Source: an uncultured Gammaproteobacteria bacterium
GTDB taxonomy: Bacteria > Pseudomonadota > Gammaproteobacteria > Pseudomonadales > Pseudohongiellaceae
Assembly (NCBI GenBank): GCA_937898685.1
Contig: CALEJT010000003.1
Coordinates: 1 to 64,000, forward strand
DNA: 64,000 nucleotides
Reading direction: 5' to 3'
Positions 1 through 9,230 of the stretch are shown here, in pieces. Position 1 is the first letter of the stretch. The number at the start of each line of letters is the position of its first letter. The translations under genes and the position numbers were made by a program. Below the pieces are notes generated by a model. It had not been told where the DNA came from. It searched no databases and was given only the letters and a program-made list of their open reading frames with translations.

Positions 1-119
1 GTTACACCGACAAGGCGTCGAACCCTGCCTTCCTGGAAGAAGGCATACAGATCATCACCAAGCCTTTCAACATGGACGTACTGGCGATCCGCATACGTCA
101 GATCATCGAAAGCGATTGA
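1..119 (+). CDS. Response-regulator receiver domain, C-terminal end (partial)
   Basis: This is the last 38 codons of a gene that begins before the window; the readable frame opens at base 3 and stops with TGA at 117-119. The tail contains the ITKPF motif. In CheY-like receiver domains the Lys of KPF contacts the phospho-Asp pocket, and the following helix (MDVLAIRIRQIIE) looks like receiver helix 5. Because the protein ends right after this helix, the receiver is C-terminal. It could be a hybrid histidine kinase or a single-domain regulator; the missing N-terminal part prevents a choice. The stop codon lies inside a perfect 10-bp stem-loop. Confidence 0.75.
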   Translation, partial: YTDKASNPAFLEEGIQIITKPFNMDVLAIRIRQIIESD

Positions 120-139
120 AGGCGCCGCAGCGCCTTCAA
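116..139 (+). terminator. Stem-loop overlapping the stop codon, probable terminator
   Basis: A perfect 10-bp inverted repeat, TTGAAGGCGC (116-125) and GCGCCTTCAA (130-139), flanks a CGCA loop and contains the TGA stop of the receiver gene. No run of T follows, only a pyrimidine-rich stretch, so intrinsic termination is likely but not certain. It also lies just beyond the end of the convergent minus-strand gene and could serve both. Confidence 0.6.
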
Positions 140-195
140 TCCGTCCTCACTGTTCTTCTCGCGCTCGCCACTCGTTGCGTCGCGAGTACTTATCC

Positions 196-2772
196 TTACC
201 TGCTGACTTCGATCCTCGTTGCACCACCGGGGCCACCGTTACCGGGCCCACCGGGGCCATCGAGAACACGCGAACCCGCTGCGTCGGCAACGACGAGTTT
301 CACCCACAGGCTCTTGTCGTCGCGGTAGTAGGAAGTCTGCGAAGCATTCTTCAACGCCTCGAGACTGTTCGCTTCCACACCGCTCGCCGCCTTGGTGAAC
401 TCAGGCAGTTCGAAGATCACGTAGGAACCTTCATCCATTTCCTGCAGCGACAGCGTAAGCGACTCCCGTGCCGTTTCGATACGCAGTTCGGCGCCGCTGG
501 CGATGGTCTGACCACCGGCGTATTCGACGCGTTTGCCGTTGCGCTGCAGGATGATCGGATTGGTGATCGGCGTGGTTTCGAAACCGCTGAAATTACCGGC
601 GATGGCGAAGCGACCCATGTCGCCGGTGCAGATCGCTGCGTTCCAGGTAGGTTTGATCTCGCAGGTGTCTTCGTCGGAAGCGATGCCGTTGTCGATCACG
701 ATGAAGGCACCGGGTTTGCCCGTGACCGAGCCGTCGAGATCATGGAAGGCAGCACTTTTGTAGGCAGCACTGCGACCATAGTCGGAAGCCCAACGTTTCT
801 GGATCGGCGGGAAGCTGACCGGCTTGGCGTTCTCGAACTTCAAACCCTTCACCCAGTTTTCCGTGCTCATGCCGAAGCTGGTGAAGAGCAGATACGACAG
901 CGCACCCGCATCACGTTGCTCGTTGGGCTGGAAGTTTACGAAGGTGACGTTTTCCACTTCGTGATGGAAGTCGTAGTACTCGTAGCCACGGATCGGGAAA
1001 TCCGGTGCTTCGGCAGGCAGACTGCGACCGTAGGCGATTTCCTCGGGCGTGGAAGGATTGCCGATGTTGTCACTTTCGCCGACGAACAAGGAATCGACCA
1101 CACGCGAAGTGTAGGCAGCGACTCCCGGCGCACCGGCCGCGTGCGTGAAGCCGATGGCATTGTCGGCCAGTTTCAGGTTCGTATAGAGGTGCAGTTCACC
1201 GCGGCCCCAGATGGCGCCGTTGCGGTTCTTGTAGCCGGTGAAATTATCGAAGTGCGCCACGACGACTTCGCTCTTGTCGTCGGAAGGGTCGGCACGGCTG
1301 ATCAAGCTGCCACCGGCGATGCCGAAGGTACCGTCCGGACGCGGACCGCGATCGAGCATGAAGCCGTCGAAGTTCGAGTGCGCCACGTTGCCACTGAATT
1401 CACGCACCTTCATGCGACGCGGCCAGGTGTTGGCACTGATCTCCGTGCCTTCGAAGGCGCCGGTCGGATGTTCGGGGAAGGCCATCCAGAAGCCAATCTG
1501 ATCGGAGCCGGCAGCGACGTTGTCGCGATAGATGTTGTCGGGGTTGGTGATCCAGAAGGTGGAAGCAGAGTTGTCCGAGGGAATCAGGATGTGCGGTGAC
1601 TTCTGACCTTCGGTCGACTGATGTTTCAACGTCAGGTTCGTAGGTTCACACGGCAAGGTCGGATGACATTTGGTCTGGATGCCGAGATTGCGGATCACCT
1701 GGTTACCGGTTTCGACACCATCTTCCATGAAGAAGCAATGCCCCACGGTGTTGTAGGTGACGTTGTTCTCGACCAGGAGATTGTTGGTGCCGTGAATCGT
1801 CACACAGCGGCTGAAGGTGTCGTGAATCGCGGAGTTCTTGATGTACTGCCCGTCGGCGTCACCTACGAGATGCCAGTGAATCGGATAGCGCGCCAGCGTC
1901 AGATGCTGGCCCATGCGCGTCAGTTCGATGCCGGACACCGTCATGCGGCTGCCGGCCATCGCCATGATGTGGCCACCGAAGTAGTTCTGTTCTGAATCTT
2001 CAGAGGCCTGGATCTTGATGTTGCGGTTCAAGAGGCCCACTTCACCGCGCTCGTCGACTCCATAGGTGATCTCACCGAAGTGCATGTATTCGAGCGGCTG
2101 ATCCAAGGTAAGGCGGTTGCCGCGAATCGACTTGATCTGCCGTACTTCCGCCTGCCGCGGATTGAAGTCGGTGGAGGCCAGCACGATGGTGTCGCCTTCG
2201 CGCCAGCCACGGGCGTCGAGCACTTCGATGCGCGTTGCGCCTTTCTCTGCCGTCTGCGCGAGCTTGGTCCAGGAATGCTCACGATCACCGTGCAGGCTCA
2301 GCACACCGCCGACGATCATCATGCCGCGGTCGCCCATGCCGTTGATGTTTTCGCCTTTGACCTTGTCCGTGAAGGTGATGGTGGCAAGACGGGTGTGAGG
2401 CTCGTTTTCCGCACCGATGTGCAGCTCGCCGCCACGCATCAGGATCCACTCGGTGGTGAGTTCGAGATCCTTGTTGTCGGCGAAGCGCAGTTTACCGTTG
2501 AGGTTGATGCCGTTGAGTTCGGGCGTGTCGACGTCGAGGACGAGTTCCACACCTTGATCGATGGTGACGATCTCACCTTCCTGCGGCAGGACGCCGGTCG
2601 ACCACGTGGAAGGATCGGACCATAACCCCGACTTGACCGCCATGGGACCTTGCTGCGAATTTGCTGCCGCGCCTTCGGAGTGATCGTGCTCCTGTGCATT
2701 GGCTGCGGTGCCAACAAGGAAATGGGATGAAACGAGCAACGACAGGAAGAACAAACGCGCGTTCGTTCGCAT
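196..2772 (-). CDS. Secreted G8-domain / parallel beta-helix protein (CEMIP-like)
   Basis: The 858-residue protein has a Sec signal peptide ending near TAANAQ (about residue 27). A G8-type domain follows at about residues 45-170, starting with the motif SGLWSDPSTWSTG and continuing through repeated strand-Gly patterns. A long region at about 200-600 is rich in Asn/Gly turns (for example NSAIHDTF and ENNVTYN), as expected of a right-handed parallel beta-helix. This is the architecture of the CEMIP/TMEM2 family, which in animals binds or cleaves hyaluronan; many bacterial relatives are uncharacterised. The C-terminus is a short Gly/Pro tract (GPGGPGNGGPGG). A role in binding or cutting a polysaccharide outside the inner membrane is inference. 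It stands alone and is divergent from the cytochrome gene at 2952. Confidence 0.75.
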   Translation of the reverse strand: MRTNARLFFLSLLVSSHFLVGTAANAQEHDHSEGAAANSQQGPMAVKSGLWSDPSTWSTGVLPQEGEIVTIDQGVELVLDVDTPELNGINLNGKLRFADNKDLELTTEWILMRGGELHIGAENEPHTRLATITFTDKVKGENINGMGDRGMMIVGGVLSLHGDREHSWTKLAQTAEKGATRIEVLDARGWREGDTIVLASTDFNPRQAEVRQIKSIRGNRLTLDQPLEYMHFGEITYGVDERGEVGLLNRNIKIQASEDSEQNYFGGHIMAMAGSRMTVSGIELTRMGQHLTLARYPIHWHLVGDADGQYIKNSAIHDTFSRCVTIHGTNNLLVENNVTYNTVGHCFFMEDGVETGNQVIRNLGIQTKCHPTLPCEPTNLTLKHQSTEGQKSPHILIPSDNSASTFWITNPDNIYRDNVAAGSDQIGFWMAFPEHPTGAFEGTEISANTWPRRMKVREFSGNVAHSNFDGFMLDRGPRPDGTFGIAGGSLISRADPSDDKSEVVVAHFDNFTGYKNRNGAIWGRGELHLYTNLKLADNAIGFTHAAGAPGVAAYTSRVVDSLFVGESDNIGNPSTPEEIAYGRSLPAEAPDFPIRGYEYYDFHHEVENVTFVNFQPNEQRDAGALSYLLFTSFGMSTENWVKGLKFENAKPVSFPPIQKRWASDYGRSAAYKSAAFHDLDGSVTGKPGAFIVIDNGIASDEDTCEIKPTWNAAICTGDMGRFAIAGNFSGFETTPITNPIILQRNGKRVEYAGGQTIASGAELRIETARESLTLSLQEMDEGSYVIFELPEFTKAASGVEANSLEALKNASQTSYYRDDKSLWVKLVVADAAGSRVLDGPGGPGNGGPGGATRIEVSR

Positions 2773-2951
2773 GGAACAGCCCCCTCTCTCAGCCTTTGTT
2801 GTTTTGTTCTTGTTTGCCTGCGGGCAAAGACGTTGGCTTGCGATTATTCAGTACATAACCCACCGCGGCAACCGCGGCGCAGGCGCAGTGCCGGCGCTCG
2901 CTCACCATCGTTGTGTTAGGATCTCGCGGGCACGAAAGAGGAAAGAGCACC

Positions 2952-3344
2952 ATGCGCAAGTCCTGCCAGAAAATTGCCAGCAGATTCATCTTCATCTTTG
3001 CAGTGTTCTGCATCACGATCACCGGCCGAACCGCACTGGCAGGTTCGGAAGAGGCAGGCGGCGAAGCAGTGGCTGCCGAGCCCATACGCATGAGCGGTCA
3101 GAAGGTCTACGACGAGGTCTGCATCGCCTGTCATGCGCCTCCCGGTGTCGGTGGTGCTCCCGCGCTCGGCAGCAAGGAAGCCTGGGAACCGCGCCTCACC
3201 CAAGGCAAGGACACGCTCATCAGTCACGCGCTCAATGGCTTCAGCAAGAACGGCATCATGCCGAAGAAGGGGGGGCGCCTCGATCTTTCCGATGAAGAGA
3301 TCATCGGCGCCGTCGAGTTCATGCTGGGGCAGCTTTCGCCCTGA
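2952..3344 (+). CDS. Small periplasmic cytochrome c (c5-like, monoheme)
   Basis: The 130-residue protein has a signal peptide (hydrophobic core around residues 11-30, cleavage near ALAGS). One covalent heme motif, CIACH, is at residues 57-61, and a probable axial Met lies in GIMPKKGG near the C-terminus. Size and spacing fit the soluble class I cytochrome c5/c555 group. The ATG at 2952 is chosen over an upstream in-frame start at 2913 because the purine-rich GAAAGAGGAAAGAG sits just before it and the signal peptide begins there. It probably shuttles electrons in the periplasm. The PQQ dehydrogenase at 6720-8891 could be a partner, but nothing in the sequence shows this. Confidence 0.85.
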   Translation: MRKSCQKIASRFIFIFAVFCITITGRTALAGSEEAGGEAVAAEPIRMSGQKVYDEVCIACHAPPGVGGAPALGSKEAWEPRLTQGKDTLISHALNGFSKNGIMPKKGGRLDLSDEEIIGAVEFMLGQLSP

Positions 3345-3502
3345 GCTCTGACTGATCGACGAGCATCCAGCGTATCGATACCACCACCTCCGCGGGTCAC
3401 TCCGACACCGCGCAATCATGCGCGCACTAAACTCCGCTGCAGTCACACTTCCACGTCTGGCACTCGGTTACCATTGCACAGTCCTAGTCCCGAGCCCTTT
3501 GC

Positions 3503-4723
3503 ATGAAACGACGTCCTCTGCTCCTTTCCCTCATCGCGCTGGTGCTGCTCGTCGCAGGGTGGACGCTGCTGCAGTCGCTGCGTGGCCCGATGTTGCCGGC
3601 CTATGAAGTCGTGGCACAGCCCTTGGTGCAGACGGTGGTGGCAACCGGACGCGTCGCTGCCTATTCACGCGTTCAGGTTGGGAGCGAGATCACCGGCGTA
3701 GTGGTAGAGCGACTGGTGCAGGAAGGCGATCAGGTACGACCCGGCGATGTGCTCGCAGTGCTACGTGCCGACGATCTCGAAGCCGCAGTGCGCGAAGCCG
3801 AAGCCGCGCTGGCGACCTTGCAACAATCCACTCGTCCGCAGGCCGAGGCCGCGCTGCGCGAAGCCGAAGCTGCACTCGCGCAGGCCAGCCGCGAAGTGGA
3901 ACGGCGCCGTGATCTCATGACACGTCAACTCATTTCGAGTGAAGCGCTGGAGCAGGCGGTGCAGGCGGAAATCAGTGCGCAGAGCGCCGCCGACAAGGCG
4001 CGTCTGGCTGCAAGCGCGCTGGCAGCCGGCCAACCCGATGAAGTCGCCGCGCAGGCGCGACTCGCCAATGCCAAGGCACAGCTGGCCAAGACCACGATCC
4101 GCGCACAGGTGGCCGGTACCGTCCTCACCCGCAACGCCGAACCCGGCGACCTGGTGCAGCCGGGACGTGTGCTGTTCGAACTCACGCGCGAAGGCGCCAC
4201 CGAGCTTCTCGTGCCCGTCGACGAAAAGAATCTCGAAGCCTTGCAATTGGGACAGTCCGCCGTGTGCGTCGCCGACGCCTATCCCAATCATCCATTCCCA
4301 GCCAAGCTCACGTTCATCGCACCGAGCATCGATCCTGCGCGCGGCACGGTGGACATTCGCCTCACCGTCGATCCCTCCCCCGCCTTTCTGCGCGAAGGCA
4401 TGACGGTATCGGTCAACGTCGAAACCGGTAAACGTGAGCGCGCCCTCTCCCTGCCGAACGATGCGCTCGTGAACATCGACGGTAACAGCGCCGAAGTGTG
4501 GGTGGCCACCGCAGGCCGCACCGAGCGGCGCAAGGTGCAGTTGGGGTTGCGCGGCGTCGCGGCAACCGAAATCGCGAGCGGCCTGCAGGAAGGTGATTGG
4601 GTACTGGCCAACCCGGATGACACAGTGGGCGAAGGTGAACGCGTGCGCCTCGTACCCACGCAGGCGCCGATCGGCCCTGCCCCCGCATCCACCAGCAACG
4701 AAGTGCCCGTCAGGTTCAACTGA
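3503..4723 (+). CDS. ABC-exporter periplasmic adaptor (MacA/HlyD-type membrane fusion protein)
   Basis: The 406-residue protein has an N-terminal membrane anchor (about residues 5-22). A barrel-sandwich/biotinyl-lipoyl half motif follows near 50-85 (GRVAAYSRVQVGSEITG). An Ala/Glu-rich coiled-coil hairpin spans about 90-190 and contains near-duplicated EAEAALA heptads. A second lipoyl half (AGTVLTRNAEPGDLV) and a beta-barrel region come next. This is the classic order for adaptors that link an inner-membrane ABC transporter to an outer-membrane channel. It is the first gene of a three-gene operon: its TGA overlaps the permease ATG by one base. No outer-membrane TolC gene lies nearby. Substrate unknown. 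Confidence 0.88.
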   Translation: MKRRPLLLSLIALVLLVAGWTLLQSLRGPMLPAYEVVAQPLVQTVVATGRVAAYSRVQVGSEITGVVVERLVQEGDQVRPGDVLAVLRADDLEAAVREAEAALATLQQSTRPQAEAALREAEAALAQASREVERRRDLMTRQLISSEALEQAVQAEISAQSAADKARLAASALAAGQPDEVAAQARLANAKAQLAKTTIRAQVAGTVLTRNAEPGDLVQPGRVLFELTREGATELLVPVDEKNLEALQLGQSAVCVADAYPNHPFPAKLTFIAPSIDPARGTVDIRLTVDPSPAFLREGMTVSVNVETGKRERALSLPNDALVNIDGNSAEVWVATAGRTERRKVQLGLRGVAATEIASGLQEGDWVLANPDDTVGEGERVRLVPTQAPIGPAPASTSNEVPVRFN

Positions 4724-5928
4724 TGATGTGGGCCGAGTGGACCATCGCCCTCAAATTCCTGCGCGAGGGCAAGGCACAGAGCACCTTGATTCTCGTGGGC
4801 ATCGCCGTGGGTGTGGCGGTGATCGTCTTTCTCACGGCACTGATCACGGGTCTGCAGGACAACATCATCGAGCGCACGCTCGGCACACAGGCACACATTC
4901 GCATCGAGGCGCCACAAGAGCGCAACACAATCGTCCCTGCGCCGCCAGGCACCACGCAGTTGGTGCTGGAAACGAAGCGTGCGCAACGACTGCGTTCGAT
5001 CAACAACTGGCAGCAGGTGGTCGACGTGCTCGACACCTTGCCGCGCGTGACTGCCGTTTCTCCGATCATTTCCGGCCCCGCCTTTGCGCGCCGCGGCGAT
5101 GCCTTGGAATCGGTGGCCTTGTTCGGCATCGACCTCGAGCGCTATCAGCGCATCGTGCCTTTGGCAGAGGATCTCATCGCAGGTGAACTGCGCATCGGCG
5201 CCAACGATGCCGTGATCGGTCGTCTGCTGGCGAACGATCTCGGCATGACGGTGGGCGACAAGTTGCGCTTGGACGGTGGCCAGGGGCGCGAAACCATCGT
5301 GAACGTCGCTGGCATCTTCGAACTCGGCGTGCGCGAGCTGGATTCGCGTTACGTCTATCTCGACATGAAGCAGGCGCAGTCTCTGCTCGATCTGCCGGGA
5401 GCTGCGACCGTCATCGACGTCAGAGTGGATGACATCTTCGAAGCGGAAAACGTCGCCTCACGCATCGATCGTCTGTTGGGTCTGAAGGCGGAAAGCTGGA
5501 TGGAAACCAACGCCGAGCTGATGAATGCACTGCGCTCGCAAAGCCTTTCCACGCAGATCATCGGCTTCTTCGTGGCCTTGAGCGTGGCGCTCGGCATCGC
5601 CAGTGTGCTGTCGGTGAGCGTGGTGCAACGCACGCGCGAGATCGGCATCCTGCGGGCGATGGGAACGAAGCGCGGTCAGATGCTGCGCGTATTTCTGATT
5701 CAAGGCGCGCTCTTCGGTCTCGCTGGCTCTGCCCTTGGCGGACTCGCCGGTTACGGCATGGTGGCCATCTTCAACAACTTCGGCCCGCGCCTGTTCTACG
5801 TGCCGGTGAGTCCCTGGTTGCCCGTGGCGGCCACCTTGCTCGCGACTCTCACTGGCGTACTCTCTGCATCCTTGCCGGCACGCCGCGCCGCCGCACTCGA
5901 TCCGGTGGAGGCGATTCGCCATGTCTGA
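4723..5928 (+). CDS. ABC transporter permease, FtsX/LolC/MacB type
   Basis: The 401-residue inner-membrane protein has one N-terminal transmembrane helix (about 20-45), a large periplasmic MacB_PCD-like domain (about 50-265) and an FtsX domain with three C-terminal helices. The FtsX part includes the conserved VVQRTREIGILRAMG stretch that couples to the ATPase. This fold is used by mechanotransmission ABC systems such as MacB, LolCE and FtsX. It is translationally coupled at both ends, overlapping the adaptor by 1 nt (TGATG) and the ATPase by 8 nt. A second Met codon directly follows the first. With a MacA-like adaptor present, export of a periplasmic or membrane substrate is more likely than lipoprotein sorting. 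Confidence 0.9.
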   Translation: MMWAEWTIALKFLREGKAQSTLILVGIAVGVAVIVFLTALITGLQDNIIERTLGTQAHIRIEAPQERNTIVPAPPGTTQLVLETKRAQRLRSINNWQQVVDVLDTLPRVTAVSPIISGPAFARRGDALESVALFGIDLERYQRIVPLAEDLIAGELRIGANDAVIGRLLANDLGMTVGDKLRLDGGQGRETIVNVAGIFELGVRELDSRYVYLDMKQAQSLLDLPGAATVIDVRVDDIFEAENVASRIDRLLGLKAESWMETNAELMNALRSQSLSTQIIGFFVALSVALGIASVLSVSVVQRTREIGILRAMGTKRGQMLRVFLIQGALFGLAGSALGGLAGYGMVAIFNNFGPRLFYVPVSPWLPVAATLLATLTGVLSASLPARRAAALDPVEAIRHV

Positions 5929-6661
5929 ACACGACAAACGCGAAGAAGTGCTGCGTCTTGAGGGGCTGCGCAAGAGCTACAACATCGGCAAGCCCACCGA
6001 AGTGGAAGTGCTGCATGGCTTGGATCTGTGTCTGCAGCGCAGCGACTTCGCCGCCCTGGTCGGTGCCTCGGGCTCCGGCAAGAGCACGCTGCTCAACGTG
6101 ATCGGCTTGCTCGACAGGCCAACCGCTGGAGAACTCTACCTATTGGGTGACGCCACCAGCAGCATGGACGACGAGCGTCGCACTGCGCTGCGCGGCAATG
6201 CCATCGGCTTCGTCTTTCAGTTCCACCATTTGATCCAAGCCTTCACGGCACTGGAGAACGTGCTGATGCCGCTGATGGTCGCCAGCGGCAAGCCGACCGC
6301 AGAGCAAGTGGCCTTCGCGCAACAACTGCTGGCCGAAGTGGGTTTGCAGGGTTTGGAAGAGCGCAAGCCCGATCAACTTTCCGGCGGCCAACAACAGCGT
6401 GTCGCCGTCGCACGCGCCTTGGTCGGTCGCCCAGCGCTGCTGCTCGCCGACGAACCCACGGGAAATCTCGACAGCAAATCGGCGGCGGAAGTCTTTCAAC
6501 TGTTCCGCAAGTTCAACCGCGAATTCGGCTGCGCGGTGTTGATGGTGACGCACGATCCACGGCTGTCGGAGCAATGCGACCGCCGCATCATGCTGGTGGA
6601 TGGTTTGATCGAGAGTGATGAAGTCGTGAGCAAGGCGGCGCCCGCAACCGCACCTGCCTGA
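5921..6661 (+). CDS. ABC transporter ATPase, LolD/MacB-N family
   Basis: The 246-residue cytoplasmic ATPase has all functional motifs: Walker A GASGSGKST (about 48-56), a Q-loop in FVFQFHHL, the signature LSGGQQQRVAVARAL, Walker B LLLADEPTGNLD and the switch His in MVTHD. The GNLDSKSA segment is typical of the LolD/MacB subfamily. It overlaps the permease gene by 8 nt and completes the adaptor-permease-ATPase operon. The closest functional models are MacAB and DevBCA exporters, in which adaptor and ATPase/permease act together. Substrate cannot be inferred. Confidence 0.92.
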   Translation: MSEHDKREEVLRLEGLRKSYNIGKPTEVEVLHGLDLCLQRSDFAALVGASGSGKSTLLNVIGLLDRPTAGELYLLGDATSSMDDERRTALRGNAIGFVFQFHHLIQAFTALENVLMPLMVASGKPTAEQVAFAQQLLAEVGLQGLEERKPDQLSGGQQQRVAVARALVGRPALLLADEPTGNLDSKSAAEVFQLFRKFNREFGCAVLMVTHDPRLSEQCDRRIMLVDGLIESDEVVSKAAPATAPA

Positions 6662-6683
6662 ACTGCACTAGAAAGGGGAGAAA

Positions 6684-6712
6684 CCCCGGCATCAGCCAAG
6701 CCGATGCCGGGG
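6684..6712. terminator. GC-rich stem-loop between convergent genes
   Basis: A perfect 10-bp stem, CCCCGGCATC (6684-6693) and GATGCCGGGG (6703-6712), encloses a 9-nt loop. It lies in the 58-nt gap between the ABC ATPase gene and the convergent PQQ dehydrogenase gene, so it can act on either strand. There is no T tract. Confidence 0.6.
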
Positions 6713-6719
6713 CCAATGC

Positions 6720-8891
6720 TTAGTTGGCGTGGACGTCCTCTACGGCGCGTTCTTCAGCCGGCGCGATGGCTTGCTGCGCAGCCAAGAGCTCGTTGGCACG
6801 CTGAATCAGATAGGCGCGAATGGCGGCGGAATCTTCCGGCTGCAGCACGTTCGCGAAAGACACCATGCCCTTCTCGGTGCGAGCACCCTGCAGCACCACC
6901 ACGTCGAAACCATCCTGCGAATAGAGTAGCGGCGTGCGCGTCAGGTTGGGGAACAGCGCACCACGCACCTGACCTTCCTGACCGTGGCAGGCAGCACAGT
7001 ACTGCGAGTACAGCTGCTCACCGCGAGCCACCACTTGCGGCGCCGCTTCTGCCGGCGGCGGATTCAGCGGACGTTCCGTGTATTCCTGCGGCGGAGGCAG
7101 TTCGGCCGTACCACCGAGCGTGAACACGAGCAGACGCGAGTAGTTGGGCGCGAAGTAACCGGTTGCCTGGTTGCCACCGACGCTCACGGCGACGTACTGC
7201 TTGCCGTCGAGTTCATAGGTGATGGGGCCTGCGAGCACGCCGGTCTGTGCATCCATGACCCACAGTTTTTCACCGGTGGCAGCGTCGTAGGCACGGAACT
7301 CCTGACCACGACCACCGCCCTGGAACACGAGACCGCCGGCAGTGGCGAGTGCGCCGCCGGTGGGACCTTCGTTCGGCTCGCCGCGCCATACTTCCTCACC
7401 CGTCTTCGGATCGAAGGCGATCAGATAACCGATGAAGTCGTTCGGCTGATCCGGGTTGTCGCGGTAGTAGGTGGCAGGCGCACCGAAGTCCACGCCCAGG
7501 TTGTAACCGACGTCACGCGGTTCGTAGTTGGGATCGCGCACGAATGGAAAATAGGCGTGCTGCGTCGGGATGTATACGTAACCGGTGCCCGGGTGATAGG
7601 CCATCGGGTGCCATGCGTGCGCACCCTGCGGTCCAGGCAGCGCGTTGAAGGGTTTGGCGCCTTCGAGGTCATAACGAGCTTCGGGACGTTCGATCGGACG
7701 ACCAGTCGCCATGTCGACCCCATCGGCCCAGTTGATCTCGGTGTAGGCATTGGCACGCAGAAGTTCGCCGGTAGCGGCATCGAGCACGTAGAAGAAGCCG
7801 TTCTTGGGCGCCTGCATCACGACGTGACGCTGACGGCCGTCCAGCTCGATGTCGGCCACCATGATGTGCTGCGTTGCCGTGTAATCCCAGGTTTCCCACG
7901 GCGTGGTCTGGAAGTGCCACACGTATTCACCGGTGTCGGGACGCAAGGCGACGATCGAGGACAGGAACAGGTTGTCGCCACCGCCCGGGCTGCGCTCGCG
8001 TGCGCTCCAGGGCGAGCCGTTGCCCACTCCCACATAGACGAGATCGGTTTCGGGATCATAGGTGATCGCATCCCATACGGTACCGCCGCCACCGACGGTC
8101 CACCATTCGCCGGTCCAGGTTTCGGCAGCCATGCGCATGGCGTCGTTCTCGAAACCGAGCGCGGGGTTGCCGGGCACCGTATAGAAGCGCCAAGACTGTT
8201 CACCGGTTTCGGCATCGTAGGCAGCGATGTAACCGCGCACACCGAATTCGGCGCCGGAGCTGCCGATGAGGACCTTGCCCTTGACCACACGCGGTGCGCC
8301 CGTGATCGAGTAGCGCCAGTTCTGGTCGATGGTCATCACCGACCACACTTCCTGACCGGTTGCGGCGTCGACGGCCACCAGACGGCCATCGAGCGTGCCG
8401 ATGTAGATCTTGCCGTTCCAGGCGGCGATGCCGCGGTTCACGAGACCACAGCAAACGTTCACTGCCCATTCACCGGGCACCTTGGGATCGTATTGCCACA
8501 GTTGTTCACCGGTGCGGGCATCGAAGGCGTAGATCTTGCTCCAGGCGGTGGACACGTAGATCACACCATCGATGTAGAGCGGAGTGCCTTCCTGCTGCAG
8601 GTTGGTGTCGTAGTCGGCGAACCAGGCCAGGCCCAACTGCGACACGTTGCCGGTATTGATCTGATCGAGTGTGCTGAAGCGCTGTTCCTGGTAGGTACCA
8701 CCATAGGTCATCCACTGATCGGCAGGGGCTGCGAGCAGACGGTCTGCATCGACGCGTGCGTGAGTGGCGGTGGACTGGACTGGTGCCGCGGGGGTTTGAA
8801 CGGCAGCGCCCGTGCTCGCCGAATCACCGTTACAGCCCGCCAGCGCGAGGGCCACCACGGCACCCAGCAAGGTTTTCTTACATGAGGACAC
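6720..8891 (-). CDS. PQQ-dependent quinohemoprotein alcohol dehydrogenase (lipoprotein)
   Basis: The 723-residue protein combines an eight-bladed PQQ beta-propeller (about 50-590; repeated W-motif strands such as AFDARTGEQLW and AVDAATGQEVW) with a C-terminal cytochrome c domain carrying CAACH. The vicinal CC of NVCCGLVNRG is the disulfide that covers PQQ. The catalytic Asp is in TWDYTATQ. The residue two after it is Thr, not the extra Asp of lanthanide (XoxF-like) enzymes, so calcium dependence is expected. I start at GTG 8889-8891, which has GGAGG five bases upstream and gives a signal ending in the lipobox ALAGC; an ATG 51 nt further upstream has no such support. It probably oxidises alcohols in the periplasm and passes electrons to a cytochrome c. 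Confidence 0.9.
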   Translation of the reverse strand: MSSCKKTLLGAVVALALAGCNGDSASTGAAVQTPAAPVQSTATHARVDADRLLAAPADQWMTYGGTYQEQRFSTLDQINTGNVSQLGLAWFADYDTNLQQEGTPLYIDGVIYVSTAWSKIYAFDARTGEQLWQYDPKVPGEWAVNVCCGLVNRGIAAWNGKIYIGTLDGRLVAVDAATGQEVWSVMTIDQNWRYSITGAPRVVKGKVLIGSSGAEFGVRGYIAAYDAETGEQSWRFYTVPGNPALGFENDAMRMAAETWTGEWWTVGGGGTVWDAITYDPETDLVYVGVGNGSPWSARERSPGGGDNLFLSSIVALRPDTGEYVWHFQTTPWETWDYTATQHIMVADIELDGRQRHVVMQAPKNGFFYVLDAATGELLRANAYTEINWADGVDMATGRPIERPEARYDLEGAKPFNALPGPQGAHAWHPMAYHPGTGYVYIPTQHAYFPFVRDPNYEPRDVGYNLGVDFGAPATYYRDNPDQPNDFIGYLIAFDPKTGEEVWRGEPNEGPTGGALATAGGLVFQGGGRGQEFRAYDAATGEKLWVMDAQTGVLAGPITYELDGKQYVAVSVGGNQATGYFAPNYSRLLVFTLGGTAELPPPQEYTERPLNPPPAEAAPQVVARGEQLYSQYCAACHGQEGQVRGALFPNLTRTPLLYSQDGFDVVVLQGARTEKGMVSFANVLQPEDSAAIRAYLIQRANELLAAQQAIAPAEERAVEDVHAN

Positions 8892-9230
8892 TATTACCTC
8901 CAAAGTTGGTTTCTGATCACGCACGAAAGCGTGCCGCTTCATGCGACTTCATCTCAGTTACGGGGAATGAGCGGCGTGGATGTTGTTCTTTTTCTGGTCC
9001 TGCAGCTCGGGGCCGGATATTAGCGAACCAAGTAAGGGCTTGCACTACCACGCTCCGGTGCGTGCCGACGTTGACTCTCGGTCGCAAGAACGTCGTCCTC
9101 GGTGGTTCAACTCCACACTGTGCCGACCTTCGACCAGCTGCGTGTTCAGCGGGAAGAAGGCTCATGGGCTCTTGTCAGCCATGGAGCCTTTCTGTAACGA
9201 TCCATCGCAAATTTGCAAAGGGAACTTGTC
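8892..9230. other. Divergent intergenic region with no gene
   Basis: This 339-nt gap separates the minus-strand PQQ dehydrogenase from the plus-strand GH46-like gene and must hold both promoters. The only clear signal is the dehydrogenase ribosome site next to 8892. For the plus-strand gene, TTGTCA (9172-9177) and TGTAAC (9193-9198) form a weak promoter with a short 15-bp spacer. Open frames here lack ribosome sites and recognisable domains. Confidence 0.6.

Noticed and set aside
175..1599. 474-residue open frame opposite the G8-domain gene
   Set aside because: It is the antisense frame of a well-supported exported protein, has no ribosome site and shows no domain.
2813..2828. 6-bp hairpin TTTGCC/GGCAAA in the gap between the G8 and cytochrome genes
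   Set aside because: Too short and without T tract in either direction; likely chance.
6984..8885. 633-residue open frame opposite the PQQ dehydrogenase
   Set aside because: Antisense artefact of GC-rich third positions; the minus strand encodes all expected quinoprotein and heme motifs.
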